DNA from: Actinoplanes subtropicus | GTDB taxonomy: Bacteria > Actinomycetota > Actinomycetes > Mycobacteriales > Micromonosporaceae | Assembly (NCBI RefSeq): GCF_000721705.1 | Contig: NZ_JOJL01000027.1 | Coordinates: 124,001-188,000, forward strand | Length of the DNA stretch: 64,000 bases | Direction of reading: 5' to 3' | Shown: positions 1 to 7,945 of the stretch, piece after piece | How positions within the stretch are numbered: position 1 is the first letter of the stretch | Layout of the letters: the number at the start of each line of letters is the position of its first letter | Notes under the pieces: generated by a model | The model's database searches: none | What the model saw: the letters and a program-made list of their open reading frames with translations, nothing else | Told to the model about the DNA's origin: nothing | Position numbers and translations under genes: made by a program

Positions 1-281
1 AGCGGGCCGGGGAGGACTGGTTCGTGTGTGGGCCGATGGGGCGGGTGAAGGTGATGTTCGCGCCGGCCAATGGGTTCGGCGTGCTCGATCACGAGGTGAC
101 GCTGCCGAGCGGCGAGCGGTTCTACAACCCGTTACGGGTGGTGGGCTACGGGGAGGGCTGCGAGATCGTTTTCAGCGTACGGCGGTGGCCCGGCATGTCC
201 GACGCGGAGCTGGAACGGGACGTGAAGGCGGTGTCCGGGGATCTTCGTCGCCTCAAGCAGATCCTGGAAAGTAGCGAATAA
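1..281 (+). CDS. SRPBCC-family protein, C-terminal part (5' end outside window)
   Basis: The frame is open from the left edge and ends at TAA 279-281. The visible ~92 residues (…DWFVCGPMGRVKV, then GFGVLDHEVTLPSGERFYNP, then VFSVRRWPGMSDAELERD) read like the C-terminal half of a small SRPBCC (START/Bet v1-like) hydrophobic-ligand-binding protein. The final helix (ELERDVKAVSGDLRRLKQIL) is the long C-terminal helix of that fold. A GTG lies at 24, but the protein sequence continues upstream of it without a break, so I treat this as a truncated gene rather than an 85-residue protein. The ligand and role cannot be told from the fold. Confidence 0.7.
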   Translation, partial: RAGEDWFVCGPMGRVKVMFAPANGFGVLDHEVTLPSGERFYNPLRVVGYGEGCEIVFSVRRWPGMSDAELERDVKAVSGDLRRLKQILESSE

Positions 282-320
282 CCGCTGGCCGAGTCGCTTG
301 TTCGAGGGTGACGATGGGCC

Positions 321-875
321 ATGCTCATCACTTTCGCGCGGGCGTTGAGCGGATCGACGCTGGCCACCATCCGGCGCGGCGACGGGGTCGTTCTCGAACT
401 GCCGGGGTACGACCGTAAGTATCGGGTGCCGCACGACCTGGCTCACGCGGTCACCGAGCGCGAGCTCGGCCTGGCCGGCGGGGTGTTCGGGTCGATCGCC
501 GCGGGCGGGGTCTTCGACAACATGCGGGTGGTGTCGGGGCATCCGCGGCACGACGCCGCCGAGCGCAGCAAGCGGCTGCTGGCGGCCAACAAGCAGTCGC
601 TCGGCGCGGCCGAGATCCTGGCCGGCGTGGTGCACGACGCGGTCGAGCACGACGAGACCGCCACGATGGAGCGGTTGCGCCGCGGCTGGGGCGTGTTCAG
701 CACCGAGCCGCTCCCCTGGTCCGGTGTGCAGGTGGCCGCGGCGGTCGCCGCGCTGGCCGAGCTGGCCGTCGAGTTCGAGGCGACCGGCAAGGTCGCCTTC
801 ACCTGGCCGGACAGGCTGACCAGCCCGATGCCGGCGATGGCCGGCACCAGGCGCGGCCGGCGCGGGCGCCTCTGA
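321..875 (+). CDS. Conserved hypothetical protein, 184 aa
   Basis: The ATG at 321 opens a 184-codon frame with the high-GC third-position bias of a real gene, 39 bp after the preceding stop. The protein is soluble-looking, with no signal peptide or membrane segment. It has a beta-rich N-terminus (GDGVVLELPGYDRKYRVP), a histidine-containing stretch (HDLAHAVTERELGL) and a glycine-rich turn (GGVFGSIAAGGVF). A long alanine-rich helical region with two His-Asp pairs (VVHDAVEHDET) follows, and the tail is basic (RRGRRGRL). I do not recognise a catalytic motif and assign no function. The strand and spacing allow co-transcription with the SRPBCC gene upstream. Confidence 0.6.
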   Translation: MLITFARALSGSTLATIRRGDGVVLELPGYDRKYRVPHDLAHAVTERELGLAGGVFGSIAAGGVFDNMRVVSGHPRHDAAERSKRLLAANKQSLGAAEILAGVVHDAVEHDETATMERLRRGWGVFSTEPLPWSGVQVAAAVAALAELAVEFEATGKVAFTWPDRLTSPMPAMAGTRRGRRGRL

Positions 876-885
876 GCCGAGGGGC

Positions 886-1295
886 GGCGGGCCCCACGGA
901 CGGCGGGCCCCACGGACGGCGGGCCCCACGGCAACGCCGGCAGCGGGCCTGACGGGCGGCGGACCACACGGGCCCGACGGGCAGCGCGGGCCCGACGGGC
1001 AGCGCGGGCCCGACGGGCGGCGGCCACCACGGGCAGCGCAGGCAGCACGGACCACACGGGCGGCGGACTCTACGGGCAGCGCAGGCAGCGCAGGCAGCGC
1101 AGGCAGCGCAGGCAGCGCAGGCAGCGCAGGCAGCGCAGGCAGCGCAGGCAGCGCAGGCAGCGCAGGCAGCGCAGGCACACGGGCCCGACGGGCAGCGCGG
1201 CCCTACCAGCGGCGGCCACCACGGGCAGCGCAGGCAGCACGGACCACACGGGCGGCGGACTCTACGGGCAGCGCAGGCAGCGCGGGCAGCGGGCC
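886..1295. repeat. GC-rich repeat-filled intergenic region
   Basis: This 420-bp gap lies between a plus-strand gene and the end of a minus-strand gene and holds layered repeats. Around 886-930 a GGCGGGCCCCACGGAC unit recurs about three times. Around 970-1020 a GGGCCCGACGGGCAGCGC unit recurs. A 75-bp exact direct repeat lies at 1017-1091 and 1209-1283. I see no coding sequence that looks real here, although open frames run through it because stop codons are rare in such GC-rich repeats. It may act as a convergent-transcript terminator region. Confidence 0.75.
1076..1176. repeat. Tandem 9-bp repeat, about 11 copies
   Basis: The unit GCAGCGCAG is repeated head-to-tail about eleven times with no spacers. 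It lies between the two copies of the 75-bp direct repeat and shares its terminal sequence, which suggests slipped-strand expansion at the end of the first copy. Confidence 0.85.
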
Positions 1296-2852
1296 TTATG
1301 GGCGGCGGGTCAGTTTCCACCAGAGGCCGGGTGGGGTGGTCGCCGCGTCGGTGACGAGGTCGACCCGTACGGAACCGGCTTGGATTTTGGCTACCCGCTG
1401 GCCGGACGTTACCTCCGCGGAGGGAGCCTCGCGGGTGGTGTTGACCTTGAAGGACAGGCCCGGCCAGCCGATCACCTTCAGCGGGGCCGCCGGACTGACC
1501 GTCGCGGTCGAGCCCCAGGCCGTCGTGATCCGGCCCGAGGGCTGGTCGGGCAGCAGGGTGTACTCCTTGACCGCGGCGCGGACCGCGGTCAGCAGCTTGC
1601 GGACCACCTTGTTGACCTGGGCCAGCTGCGTGGGGGTGTTGGTGCCGGGCTGGTTGAAGACGGCGCCGACCAGGGTCAGGGTCGTGCTGCCGACCCGCAG
1701 GTGGACGGCGAAGAGCAGGTTGCCGCCGGCCTCGCCGGTCGAGCCGGTCTTGATGCCGACGACGCCCTGTTCGCCCAGCAGGGTGTTGTGGTTGCGGACG
1801 AGGCCGGCCACCGGGATGGTGACGCTCTTGCGGTCGACGATGTCGGCGAGGACCGGGTTCTTGATGGCGGCCCGGCCGAGCAGCACCTGGTCGGCGGCGG
1901 TGCTCACGGTGGTCGGCAGGAAGCCGCTCGGGTCGGTGTAGTGGGTGTTCTTCATGCCGAGCTCCTGGGCGGCGTCGTTCATCTTGGTCACGAACGCGTC
2001 GGCGGAGCCCGCGTCCCAGCCGCCGAGCATGTGCGCGACGTTGTTGGCGGACGGGATCAGCAGCGCCTCCAGCGCCTGGCGCTCGGTGATCTTCTCGCCG
2101 GCCGCCACCGCGACCAGGGACTGGCCGCCGGGGATGCGGGCCTGGTAGTCGGCGACATCGGCGGCGGTGACGGTGAGGGTGGGGCCCGGCTCGTCGCCGC
2201 TGAGCGGGTGGTTCTTGAGGATCAGGTACGCCGTCATCACCTTGGCGACGCTGCCGATCGCCTCGGGGGTGTCGTCGCCGGAGCCGCCGATCCGGCCCAG
2301 GCCCTCGATCATCAGCTCGGCGGAGCCGGACTTGGGCCACGGCACAGTGGGCGCGGTGCCGGGGATGCTCAGCGTGGTGGGGACCGTGGTGGTGAGTGTG
2401 GCCGCCGGCAGTTCGCGGTTGAGCTGGACCGCCACGCCGGTGGTCAGCAGGGCGATCAGCAGGACCGCCGGGAGAACGACGGCCAGCAGGAGACGTTTGC
2501 GGCCCCCCGGCTTCGAGCGCGCCTGCGGGGCGGCCCCCGGCGCGGCGAGAGGCGGCGGCGCGGCGGCAGACGGCGGCGCGGCGAAAGGCGGCGGCGCGGC
2601 GAAAGGCGGCGGCGCGGCGAAAGGCGGCGGCGCGGCGAAAGGCGGCGGCGCGGCGAAAGGCGTTCCGGGAACGGACGCCTTCCCGGCGGCGGGCGGCCGA
2701 GCGACCGACGGCCCCGGCCGGCCGCCGTAGACGTTGCCGGCCGGCGGCGCTGGCGGCTGAGCGGGAGGCGTCACCCGGGCCGACCCCACCACCGGCGGCC
2801 GGCGGCCACCGGAAATTTCGGTTTCGTCCGGCATGGTGCCCTCGTCCGGCAT
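1296..2852 (-). CDS. D-alanyl-D-alanine carboxypeptidase (peptidase S11), membrane-anchored
   Basis: This is a penicillin-binding D,D-carboxypeptidase that trims the terminal D-Ala of peptidoglycan stem peptides outside the membrane. The start is ATG 2852, which has a strong ribosome site (GGAGGGTGGAG) just upstream; a TTG 84 bp further up is less likely. The 518-residue protein has a Pro/Ala-rich cytoplasmic N-terminus and then one membrane segment (LLLAVVLPAVLLIALLTTGVAV). The S11 domain follows, with the SxxK motif SVAK (Ser201, Lys204), SANN as the SxN motif, and KTGS. The N-terminal region carries five copies of a PPPFAA hexapeptide encoded by an 18-bp tandem repeat (about 2572-2661), so its length probably varies between strains. 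The gene is divergent from the ferric-reductase-like gene. Confidence 0.9.
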   Translation of the reverse strand: MPDEGTMPDETEISGGRRPPVVGSARVTPPAQPPAPPAGNVYGGRPGPSVARPPAAGKASVPGTPFAAPPPFAAPPPFAAPPPFAAPPPFAAPPSAAAPPPLAAPGAAPQARSKPGGRKRLLLAVVLPAVLLIALLTTGVAVQLNRELPAATLTTTVPTTLSIPGTAPTVPWPKSGSAELMIEGLGRIGGSGDDTPEAIGSVAKVMTAYLILKNHPLSGDEPGPTLTVTAADVADYQARIPGGQSLVAVAAGEKITERQALEALLIPSANNVAHMLGGWDAGSADAFVTKMNDAAQELGMKNTHYTDPSGFLPTTVSTAADQVLLGRAAIKNPVLADIVDRKSVTIPVAGLVRNHNTLLGEQGVVGIKTGSTGEAGGNLLFAVHLRVGSTTLTLVGAVFNQPGTNTPTQLAQVNKVVRKLLTAVRAAVKEYTLLPDQPSGRITTAWGSTATVSPAAPLKVIGWPGLSFKVNTTREAPSAEVTSGQRVAKIQAGSVRVDLVTDAATTPPGLWWKLTRRP

Positions 2853-3018
2853 CGCCGCTCCACCCTCCCCCACAACCCGGACTCTCCGGGCGTCCGACCA
2901 GTATTCCCGCCCCGCGCCAACGCCCGTGATCAGCAATGTCAGCTGACGGATTGCGCTGTGAACCCAGTTCCGCTACGAGTGGTACACGCCGGCAGACGCC
3001 AGCAGGGGGAGATATCGG

Positions 3019-4374
3019 ATGACCGCCGTGACCCAGCCCCAGAGTCGCTCCGCCACCACCGCCCGTAGCGCCCATATCGTCCTCTGGATCTTCTTGATCG
3101 CCAACCTGGCGGTCGTCGAGTTGATGTTCGTCACCGGTAAGCCGCCGGCCCACAACACGCTGACCTCGATCGGGCGGTTCTTCGGCCTGCACCTGGCCTT
3201 CGTGATGGCGCTGCAGGTGCTGCTGATCGCCCGGCTGCCGTTCCTCGACCGGCGGCTCGGCATGGACAAGCTGACCACCTGGCACCGGTGGACCGGCTTC
3301 ACCCTGTTCTGGCTGGTCCTGCTGCATCCGACGTTCGTGCTGCTGGGCTACTCGAAGCTCGACAGGATCACGTTCCTGCGCGAGTTCACCAACCTGGCCA
3401 CCGGCCAGATGCCGGTGCTGCTCGGCATGATCGCCGCGGCCCTGCTCGTCTTCACCGCGGCCTTCTCGCTGCGGCTGGTGCGCCGCCGCGTCTCGTACGA
3501 AACCTGGCACACCCTGCATCTGCTGGTCTACGCGATCATCGTGCTCGGCATCGTGCACCAGCTCTACGAGGGCACGGCCTTCACGACCAACATCTTCACC
3601 AAGGTGTACTGGTGGGGGCTGTGGGCCTTTGCGCTGGGCGCCCTGTTCGCCGGCCGCCTGCTGGTGCCGCTGATCCGCAACTCGCGCCACCAGCTCAAGG
3701 TCGCCGCCGTGGTGCCCGAGGCCGACGACGTGGTCTCCGTCTACCTCACCGGGCAGCATCTCGACCGGCTCGACGCGAAGGCCGGCCAGTTCTTCCTGTG
3801 GCGGTTCCTCGGCCACAACCGGTGGTGGCAGGTCAACCCGTTCTCGCTCTCGGCCGCGCCGGACGGCCGCTCGCTGCGGCTGACCGCCAAGGGCATCGGC
3901 GGGACCAGCACGGGCCTGCGCCGCCTCCCGCTCGGCACCCGGGTCTTCGCCGAGGGCCCCTACGGCGCGTTCACCGCCGGTCAGCGGGTCACCGACAAGA
4001 CGCTGCTGATCGCGGGCGGCATCGGCGTGACCCCGATCCGCGCGCTGCTGGAGGACGACACCCTCACCGGTGACATCGTGGTCCTCTACCGCGTGCACGA
4101 TTCGGCCCAGGCCGTCCTTCTGGGCGAGATGCAGAACCTTGCGTCCGTACGAGGTGCCACCCTGCACCTGCTCACCGGCCGGACCGGCGCCGGGAGCCCG
4201 CCGAACAACCCGTTCGGCCCGGAAAGTCTGATCGCGCTGGTGCCGGACATCGCCGAGCGCGACGTCTTCGTGTGCGGCCCGTCCGGGATGACCGACGCCG
4301 TGCTGAAGACGCTGCGCGTGCTGAAGGTGCCGGCCCGGCAGCGGCACGCCGAAACCTTCCGGCTGGCGAGTTGA
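3019..4374 (+). CDS. Ferric-reductase-like transmembrane flavoprotein (ferredoxin reductase-type)
   Basis: This 451-residue membrane oxidoreductase should move electrons from NAD(P)H through FAD to a membrane heme. The first ~215 residues contain about six hydrophobic segments with candidate heme histidines (WHRWTG, LLHPTF, WHTLH, IVHQLY), as in the ferric reductase/NADPH oxidase-like fold. A ferredoxin-NADP reductase module follows, with FAD-binding VNPFSLS and AEGPYGAFT, the nucleotide loop AGGIGVTPIRALL, and the C-terminal VCGPSGM. The ATG at 3019 is preceded by AGGGGGAGA. Actinobacterial homologues are often followed by an FMN-binding-domain gene; none is present here. The acceptor (Fe3+, quinone or oxygen) cannot be told from sequence. 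Confidence 0.85.
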   Translation: MTAVTQPQSRSATTARSAHIVLWIFLIANLAVVELMFVTGKPPAHNTLTSIGRFFGLHLAFVMALQVLLIARLPFLDRRLGMDKLTTWHRWTGFTLFWLVLLHPTFVLLGYSKLDRITFLREFTNLATGQMPVLLGMIAAALLVFTAAFSLRLVRRRVSYETWHTLHLLVYAIIVLGIVHQLYEGTAFTTNIFTKVYWWGLWAFALGALFAGRLLVPLIRNSRHQLKVAAVVPEADDVVSVYLTGQHLDRLDAKAGQFFLWRFLGHNRWWQVNPFSLSAAPDGRSLRLTAKGIGGTSTGLRRLPLGTRVFAEGPYGAFTAGQRVTDKTLLIAGGIGVTPIRALLEDDTLTGDIVVLYRVHDSAQAVLLGEMQNLASVRGATLHLLTGRTGAGSPPNNPFGPESLIALVPDIAERDVFVCGPSGMTDAVLKTLRVLKVPARQRHAETFRLAS

Positions 4375-4403
4375 GCCGTACCTGTGCGGTTGCTGTGACC
4401 GGG

Positions 4404-4409
4404 TAGGGT
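4404..4409 (+). promoter_or_regulatory. -10 hexamer TAGGGT of a leaderless promoter
   Basis: TAGGGT ends 7 bp before the GTG at 4417. This spacing puts the transcription start at or next to the start codon, so the mRNA is predicted to be leaderless. No Shine-Dalgarno sequence is present. Confidence 0.6.
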
Positions 4410-4416
4410 GCCCGGC

Positions 4417-5352
4417 GTGATCATGCTGTCCCGGCGCCGGGTCGCCCTCGGGGTGGCCTGCGTCGCCCTGGTGGCGGTGCCGGCCGTCGCCGGGTGGAGC
4501 ACCGGCCGATCCCTGCGGCCCTCCGCCGCCCCGTCGATCCCGGCCGCGCCCGGGCCGTCCGGCGCGTCGCCTGCCGCCGGCCCGTCGCCGTCGCCTTCCG
4601 GGCCGACGCCGCCGACCCTGCCGGCCGAGCTGGGCGCGCCGATCGGCTGGCGGCTCAGCGACGTGCCGCGGTTCCCGCCGGCCCCCGCCCCGGAGCCGAT
4701 CACCCTGCCGACCGGCGACGAGGCGCCGTTCCTGTCCCGGATCCCGGTCACCCAGCCGGTCGCGTTCCTCACCATCGACGACGGCGTGCTGAAGAACCCG
4801 GAGGCGCCGAAGCTGTTCGCCGCGGCCGGCATCCCGGTGACGCTGTTCCTCACCACCGACTTCATCCGGGACGACCTGCCGTTCTTCGACCGGCTGCGGA
4901 CGTACGGCGCGGTGATCGAGGCGCACACGATCTCGCACCCGGAGCTGGCCGGGCGGGGCGAGGCCTTCCAGCGGCGCCAGATCTGCGAGGGCGCCGACCG
5001 GCTCGGCCAGTGGTACGGCCGGCGCCCGGTGCTGTTCCGGCCGCCGTTCGGCGACAAGGACCGCACCACGCTGCGGGTGGCCAAGGGGTGCGGGCTGCGG
5101 GCTGCGTTCATGTGGAAGGAGACCGTCGACAAGGGCATCGTCCGCTACCAGGAGCCGGTCAAGCGGGTCCAGCCCGGCGACATCATCCTCATGCACTTCC
5201 GGCCCGCGTTCGTGCAGGACTTCCTGGCGGCGCTGCGGGCGATCCACCGGTCCGGGCTGACCCCGGCGCTGCTGGAGGACTACGTGCCGCTCGGCGACCC
5301 GCCCGCCCGGACCGGGCCCACCCCCGGCGTACGGGCAAGCATCGGCCCTTAG
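4417..5352 (+). CDS. Polysaccharide deacetylase (NodB/CE4 family), exported
   Basis: This predicted secreted or membrane-tethered CE4 deacetylase removes acetyl groups from N-acetylglucosamine-type glycans, most likely peptidoglycan or chitin oligomers. It has an N-terminal signal/anchor (RRRVALGVACVALVAVPAVAG), a Pro/Ser-rich linker of about 50 residues, and the NodB domain. That domain has TIDDG in place of the usual TFDDG, the metal-binding HTISHPEL (H-x3-H), the RPPFGDKD motif and ILMHFRP near the end. I chose GTG 4417 because of the -10 hexamer at 4404-4409; ATG 4423 is also possible. The stop overlaps that of the convergent phosphoribosyltransferase gene by 4 bp. Confidence 0.85.
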   Translation: MIMLSRRRVALGVACVALVAVPAVAGWSTGRSLRPSAAPSIPAAPGPSGASPAAGPSPSPSGPTPPTLPAELGAPIGWRLSDVPRFPPAPAPEPITLPTGDEAPFLSRIPVTQPVAFLTIDDGVLKNPEAPKLFAAAGIPVTLFLTTDFIRDDLPFFDRLRTYGAVIEAHTISHPELAGRGEAFQRRQICEGADRLGQWYGRRPVLFRPPFGDKDRTTLRVAKGCGLRAAFMWKETVDKGIVRYQEPVKRVQPGDIILMHFRPAFVQDFLAALRAIHRSGLTPALLEDYVPLGDPPARTGPTPGVRASIGP

Positions 5353-6017
5353 GTGTGGGCGAAGCCGCGCATCGCGGCTTCCACGTCGTCGTCGCTGAGC
5401 TGGCGGAAGTCCTGGTACCACTGGCCGACCGCGCGGAAATCGGCCGGCGCGCTCGGGCAGACCACCACGTCGGCGTCGCCGGAGAGGGCGTCGCGGGCCT
5501 GCGGGGCGCAGACCGGCGCGGCCAGGATCGTACGGCGCGGGGCCTGGCCGCGCAGCCAGCGCAGGGCGGCCCGGGCGGTCACCCCGGTGGCCAGGCCGTC
5601 GTCGACCAGCAGCACGGTACGGCCCCCGGCGGCCGGCGCGGGCCGGCCACCCCGGTAGCGGCGCGCCCGCCGCTCCAGCTCGGCCCGCTCGGCGGCGACC
5701 GTGCCGGCCAGGTCGTCGGCGGTGATCCCGAGGTACTCGAGGGTGCCCTCGTCGAAGACCGGCGGCCCGTCCTCGGCGATCGCGCCGACCCCGAACTCCG
5801 GCCGGCCGGGCGCGCCGATCTTGCGGACCAGCACGATGTCGAGGTCGCCGCCGAGCCGGGCGGCGACCTGCACGGCGACCGGCACTCCCCCGCGCGGCAG
5901 GGCCAGCACGAGCGGCCGGGCGTGGTCGGCCACCAGCCGCCGGGCCAGCTCGGCGGCGAGCAGCCGGCCGGCGTCGCCCCGGTCGGCGAAGATCAGCGGA
6001 GGTGCGTCGCGAACCAT
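5349..6017 (-). CDS. Phosphoribosyltransferase-domain protein
   Basis: This 222-residue stand-alone phosphoribosyltransferase-fold protein carries the PRPP-binding signature TVLLVDDGLATGVTA (two acidic residues, then a Gly/Thr loop). Its N-terminal half resembles the widespread actinobacterial type often annotated as a putative phosphoribosyl transferase near dienelactone-hydrolase-like or stress genes (LALPRGGVPVAVQVA, LVRKIGAPGRPEFGVGAIAEDG). The substrate base is unknown. ATG 6017 has a perfect GAGGAGG seven bases upstream. The frame stays open to 6515, but the upstream part overlaps other real genes and is not coding. Confidence 0.85.
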   Translation of the reverse strand: MVRDAPPLIFADRGDAGRLLAAELARRLVADHARPLVLALPRGGVPVAVQVAARLGGDLDIVLVRKIGAPGRPEFGVGAIAEDGPPVFDEGTLEYLGITADDLAGTVAAERAELERRARRYRGGRPAPAAGGRTVLLVDDGLATGVTARAALRWLRGQAPRRTILAAPVCAPQARDALSGDADVVVCPSAPADFRAVGQWYQDFRQLSDDDVEAAMRGFAHT

Positions 6018-6080
6018 GTGCCGGCCTCCTCGGCCACAGTCTCCAGGGTGCCCGGCTCCGTCGTCATGGGGGACCGCGTA

Positions 6081-6124
6081 CCCCACCCGGAACTGTCCTA
6101 TACGTCCGACTTTGCCGGGTGGGG
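6081..6124. terminator. Stem-loop terminator candidate
   Basis: CCCCACCCGG (6081-6090) and CCGGGTGGGG (6115-6124) form a 10-bp perfect stem around a 24-nt loop. It lies just past the end of the ArsR-AHSA1-YciI transcription unit (stop at 6131, minus strand) and before the phosphoribosyltransferase start. Confidence 0.6.
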
Positions 6125-6130
6125 CGCGGG

Positions 6131-6406
6131 TCAGCTGTAGGTCTCGTTCCAGTCCCGGATCTCGTGCCGGCGGACGACGCCGTTGAGCACGAACGGGTCG
6201 TCCCCGACGAACTTCTCCGCGGCCTCGCGGCTGGTGAACACGGCCATCGAGCCCTGCGCCTGCGGGTCGCCGAAGGTGCCGACCATGATCAGGTCGCCGG
6301 CCGCGTGGAACTCGTCGAGGCGGGCCTTGTGCGCCGGGTAGTGGGCGGGGGCCCGGCTCGCCACGTCGTCGGCCGATTCGTAGAGGACCACGGCGTACGT
6401 CTTCAT
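6131..6406 (-). CDS. YciI-family protein
   Basis: This is a 91-residue YciI-like (dimeric alpha/beta barrel) protein. The family signature is visible as the conserved His-Asp region (AHYPAHKARLDEFHAAGDLIMVGTF) and the later DDPFVLNGVV. Family members often act as small enzymes or accessory proteins of unknown substrate. The start overlaps the upstream AHSA1 gene by 4 bp (ATGA), so the two are translationally coupled. Confidence 0.85.
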   Translation of the reverse strand: MKTYAVVLYESADDVASRAPAHYPAHKARLDEFHAAGDLIMVGTFGDPQAQGSMAVFTSREAAEKFVGDDPFVLNGVVRRHEIRDWNETYS

Positions 6407-6873
6407 GCGGCGTCGGCCATCGCGGCGTACGCCCGCAGGGTCGCGTTCCAGGCGCCCTCGCCCTCGAAGGTCTCCCGCATGCCGGCCGCGTCGGCGCCGT
6501 AGGCGTCGAGGTCACGGTGCTCGAGCCGGACCCGGGTGCGGCCGCCGCCGGCGGGCTGGAAGAGCACCTCGACCGTGGTGACGAGGTCGTCGTGGTACTT
6601 CCAGTCGGCGCCGATCTGCCAGGTCACCACGAACCGGCCGGGCGGATCCCAGGCCCGCACGACCCCGGTGGACGTCTCGGTGCCGTCTTCGTGCCTGGTG
6701 AACCAGCGGCCGCCGGGGCGCGGCTCGATGACGATCTCGGCGATCGGCGCCGAACCGATGTGGTGCGCGGCCGGCCACCACGCGGTCATGTCGCCCGTGA
6801 ACAGCTCGAACGCGCGGTCCGGGGGGATGCCGACGACGACTTCCCGGCGTACCGCCTCAGTTGTTTTGATCAT
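6403..6873 (-). CDS. SRPBCC/AHSA1-family protein
   Basis: This 156-residue START-fold protein of the AHSA1 type (activator of Hsp90 ATPase-like) has the typical sequence progression: PPDRAFELFT, WWPAAHHIG, EPRPGGRWF, WDPPGRFVVTW, and a long C-terminal helix with ETFEGEGAWNATLRAYA. In actinobacteria such proteins are commonly encoded directly after an ArsR regulator, as here (17-bp overlap with the regulator). They are thought to bind small hydrophobic molecules; the ligand is unknown. Confidence 0.85.
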   Translation of the reverse strand: MIKTTEAVRREVVVGIPPDRAFELFTGDMTAWWPAAHHIGSAPIAEIVIEPRPGGRWFTRHEDGTETSTGVVRAWDPPGRFVVTWQIGADWKYHDDLVTTVEVLFQPAGGGRTRVRLEHRDLDAYGADAAGMRETFEGEGAWNATLRAYAAMADAA

Positions 6874-7180
6874 TTTGGCTCTCCCGAGATGCGTGCTGCT
6901 GAAAGGCCGCGAGCGACCGCGCCCAGAACCCGTCGAGGTGGGCCCGGAGCTCGGCCAGGCCGTCCGGATCGACCGAGTAGAGACGCCGGGTGCCCTCCTG
7001 CCGGTCGGTGACGAGACCGACCTCCTTGAGGACCTTCAGGTGCTGGGAGACGGCTGGGCGGCTGATCGGCAGGACGTCGGCGAGCTGGCCGACCGCGAGT
7101 GGTCCGTCGGTCAGCCGCTCGAAGATCGCCTGCCGGGTCGGATCGCCCAGCGCGGTCAGCATCGCGGTTGCGTTCGTCAT
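6857..7180 (-). CDS. ArsR-family winged-helix repressor
   Basis: This 107-residue winged-helix regulator has the ArsR helix-turn-helix (DVLPISRPAVSQHLKVLKEVGLV) and wing (RQEGTRRLYSVD). It lacks the CxC metal-binding motif of ArsR/SmtB sensors, so it probably responds to something other than metals, or to the SRPBCC partner's ligand. It heads an apparent operon with the AHSA1 and YciI genes. A palindrome immediately upstream of its ATG suggests autoregulation. Confidence 0.88.
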   Translation of the reverse strand: MTNATAMLTALGDPTRQAIFERLTDGPLAVGQLADVLPISRPAVSQHLKVLKEVGLVTDRQEGTRRLYSVDPDGLAELRAHLDGFWARSLAAFQQHASRESQNDQNN

Positions 7181-7181
7181 G

Positions 7182-7194
7182 GCTTACCGTAAGC
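7182..7194. promoter_or_regulatory. Palindromic operator overlapping the arsR promoter
   Basis: GCTTACCGTAAGC is a perfect 6-1-6 inverted repeat starting two bases upstream of the arsR ATG, with a further half-site CTTACCG at about 7200-7206. On the minus strand it contains the -10-like hexamer TACGGT, five bases before the ATG. A bound repressor would therefore block a leaderless promoter. Confidence 0.55.
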
Positions 7195-7209
7195 TACGAC
7201 TTACCGAAG

Positions 7210-7469
7210 GGGCCGTCAAGAGCCCACGCAACACCGGTTCGGCCACCCCGAAATCGACCCGGCCGCCGCCGGACAACTCGCCGTAAAGGACGGATCCGGT
7301 ACAGGGTGGCGCGGCTGATCGCCAGCTGGGTCGCGGGCAGGTCCATGTCGAGCGACCCGGACGACTGGAACTGGCGCGCCGCACCCCCGGACGACCGCGC
7401 CCGGCGCCAGCACGCGGCGGGAGGTCGGCGTCGTCACCTCCTACCCGACACCGGTTCCGGCGGTTCGGT
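7210..7469 (-). other. Intergenic region with a possible HTH relic
   Basis: I see no intact gene in this 260-bp stretch. On the minus strand around 7290-7350 one frame reads LDMDLPATQLAISRATLYRI, which looks like the C-terminal helix-turn-helix of a serine recombinase or resolvase. It is preceded and followed by unrelated sequence. If real, it is a small fragment of a lost mobile-element gene. The match rests on about 20 residues only. Confidence 0.25.
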
Positions 7470-7931
7470 TCAGCGCTGTTTTTTACCGGCTTTGAGCAGT
7501 TCGATCATTTCCGCGATACGTTCGGCGCGTTTGTCGGGGCGGCGTTTTGTCGCGTCTATCCAGCGTAGATAGCCCCGGCGGTAGAACTGCGCCAGCGAGT
7601 CGAAGAACGCCCCGGCCCCGGGCTCGGCGGCCAGGGCGGCGGCGACGTCCTCGGCGAGGTCCTCGCGCTGCGGCCCCTCCGGCGCGAGTTCCACGGCGAC
7701 CCGGTCGCCGGCGGCCACCCCGCACGCGGCGGGTGACTTCGCGCCGAGGGTGAAGCCGAAGCCGTCGCCGGCCGGCTCGAGGACCGCCCGCACCCGGGCG
7801 CCGTTGACCGTGCCGCTGACGTGATGGCGCGGCTTGGCGCCCCAGACCCGGTCGGGGTCGAACGGGACCGGCACCAGCAGCTTGCCGCCGCGCGTGACGG
7901 CGACCGTGGAGTCGAAACGCTCGGACCTCAT
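7470..7931 (-). CDS. DUF1905 / YdeI-OmpD-associated family protein
   Basis: This is a 153-residue protein with two recognisable parts. Residues ~5-95 form a DUF1905-like beta barrel (FDSTVAVTRGGKLLVPVPFDPDRVWG, then HHVSGTVNG, then FGFTLGAK). A C-terminal YdeI/OmpD-associated segment (FFDSLAQFYRRGYLRWIDATKRRPDKRAERIAEMIELLKAGKK, quoted in parts: FYRRGYLRWIDATKR and AERIAEMIELL) follows. The molecular role of the family is not established. ATG 7931 lies 12 bp after the TetR stop, so the two genes form one transcription unit. Confidence 0.8.
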   Translation of the reverse strand: MRSERFDSTVAVTRGGKLLVPVPFDPDRVWGAKPRHHVSGTVNGARVRAVLEPAGDGFGFTLGAKSPAACGVAAGDRVAVELAPEGPQREDLAEDVAAALAAEPGAGAFFDSLAQFYRRGYLRWIDATKRRPDKRAERIAEMIELLKAGKKQR

Positions 7932-7945
7932 GGGCACCCATGCTC

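Noticed and set aside
1076..1176. Possible CRISPR array
   Set aside because: The 9-bp units abut with no spacers and no cas genes are present.
799..5421. A 1540-codon open frame on the minus strand
   Set aside because: It is antisense to the ferric-reductase and deacetylase genes and runs through the repeats; composition is Arg/Pro/Gly-rich nonsense typical of GC-rich shadow frames.
7210..7469. Intact resolvase gene
   Set aside because: Only about 20 residues resemble a recombinase HTH; no catalytic domain, inverted repeats or adjoining mobile element are visible.
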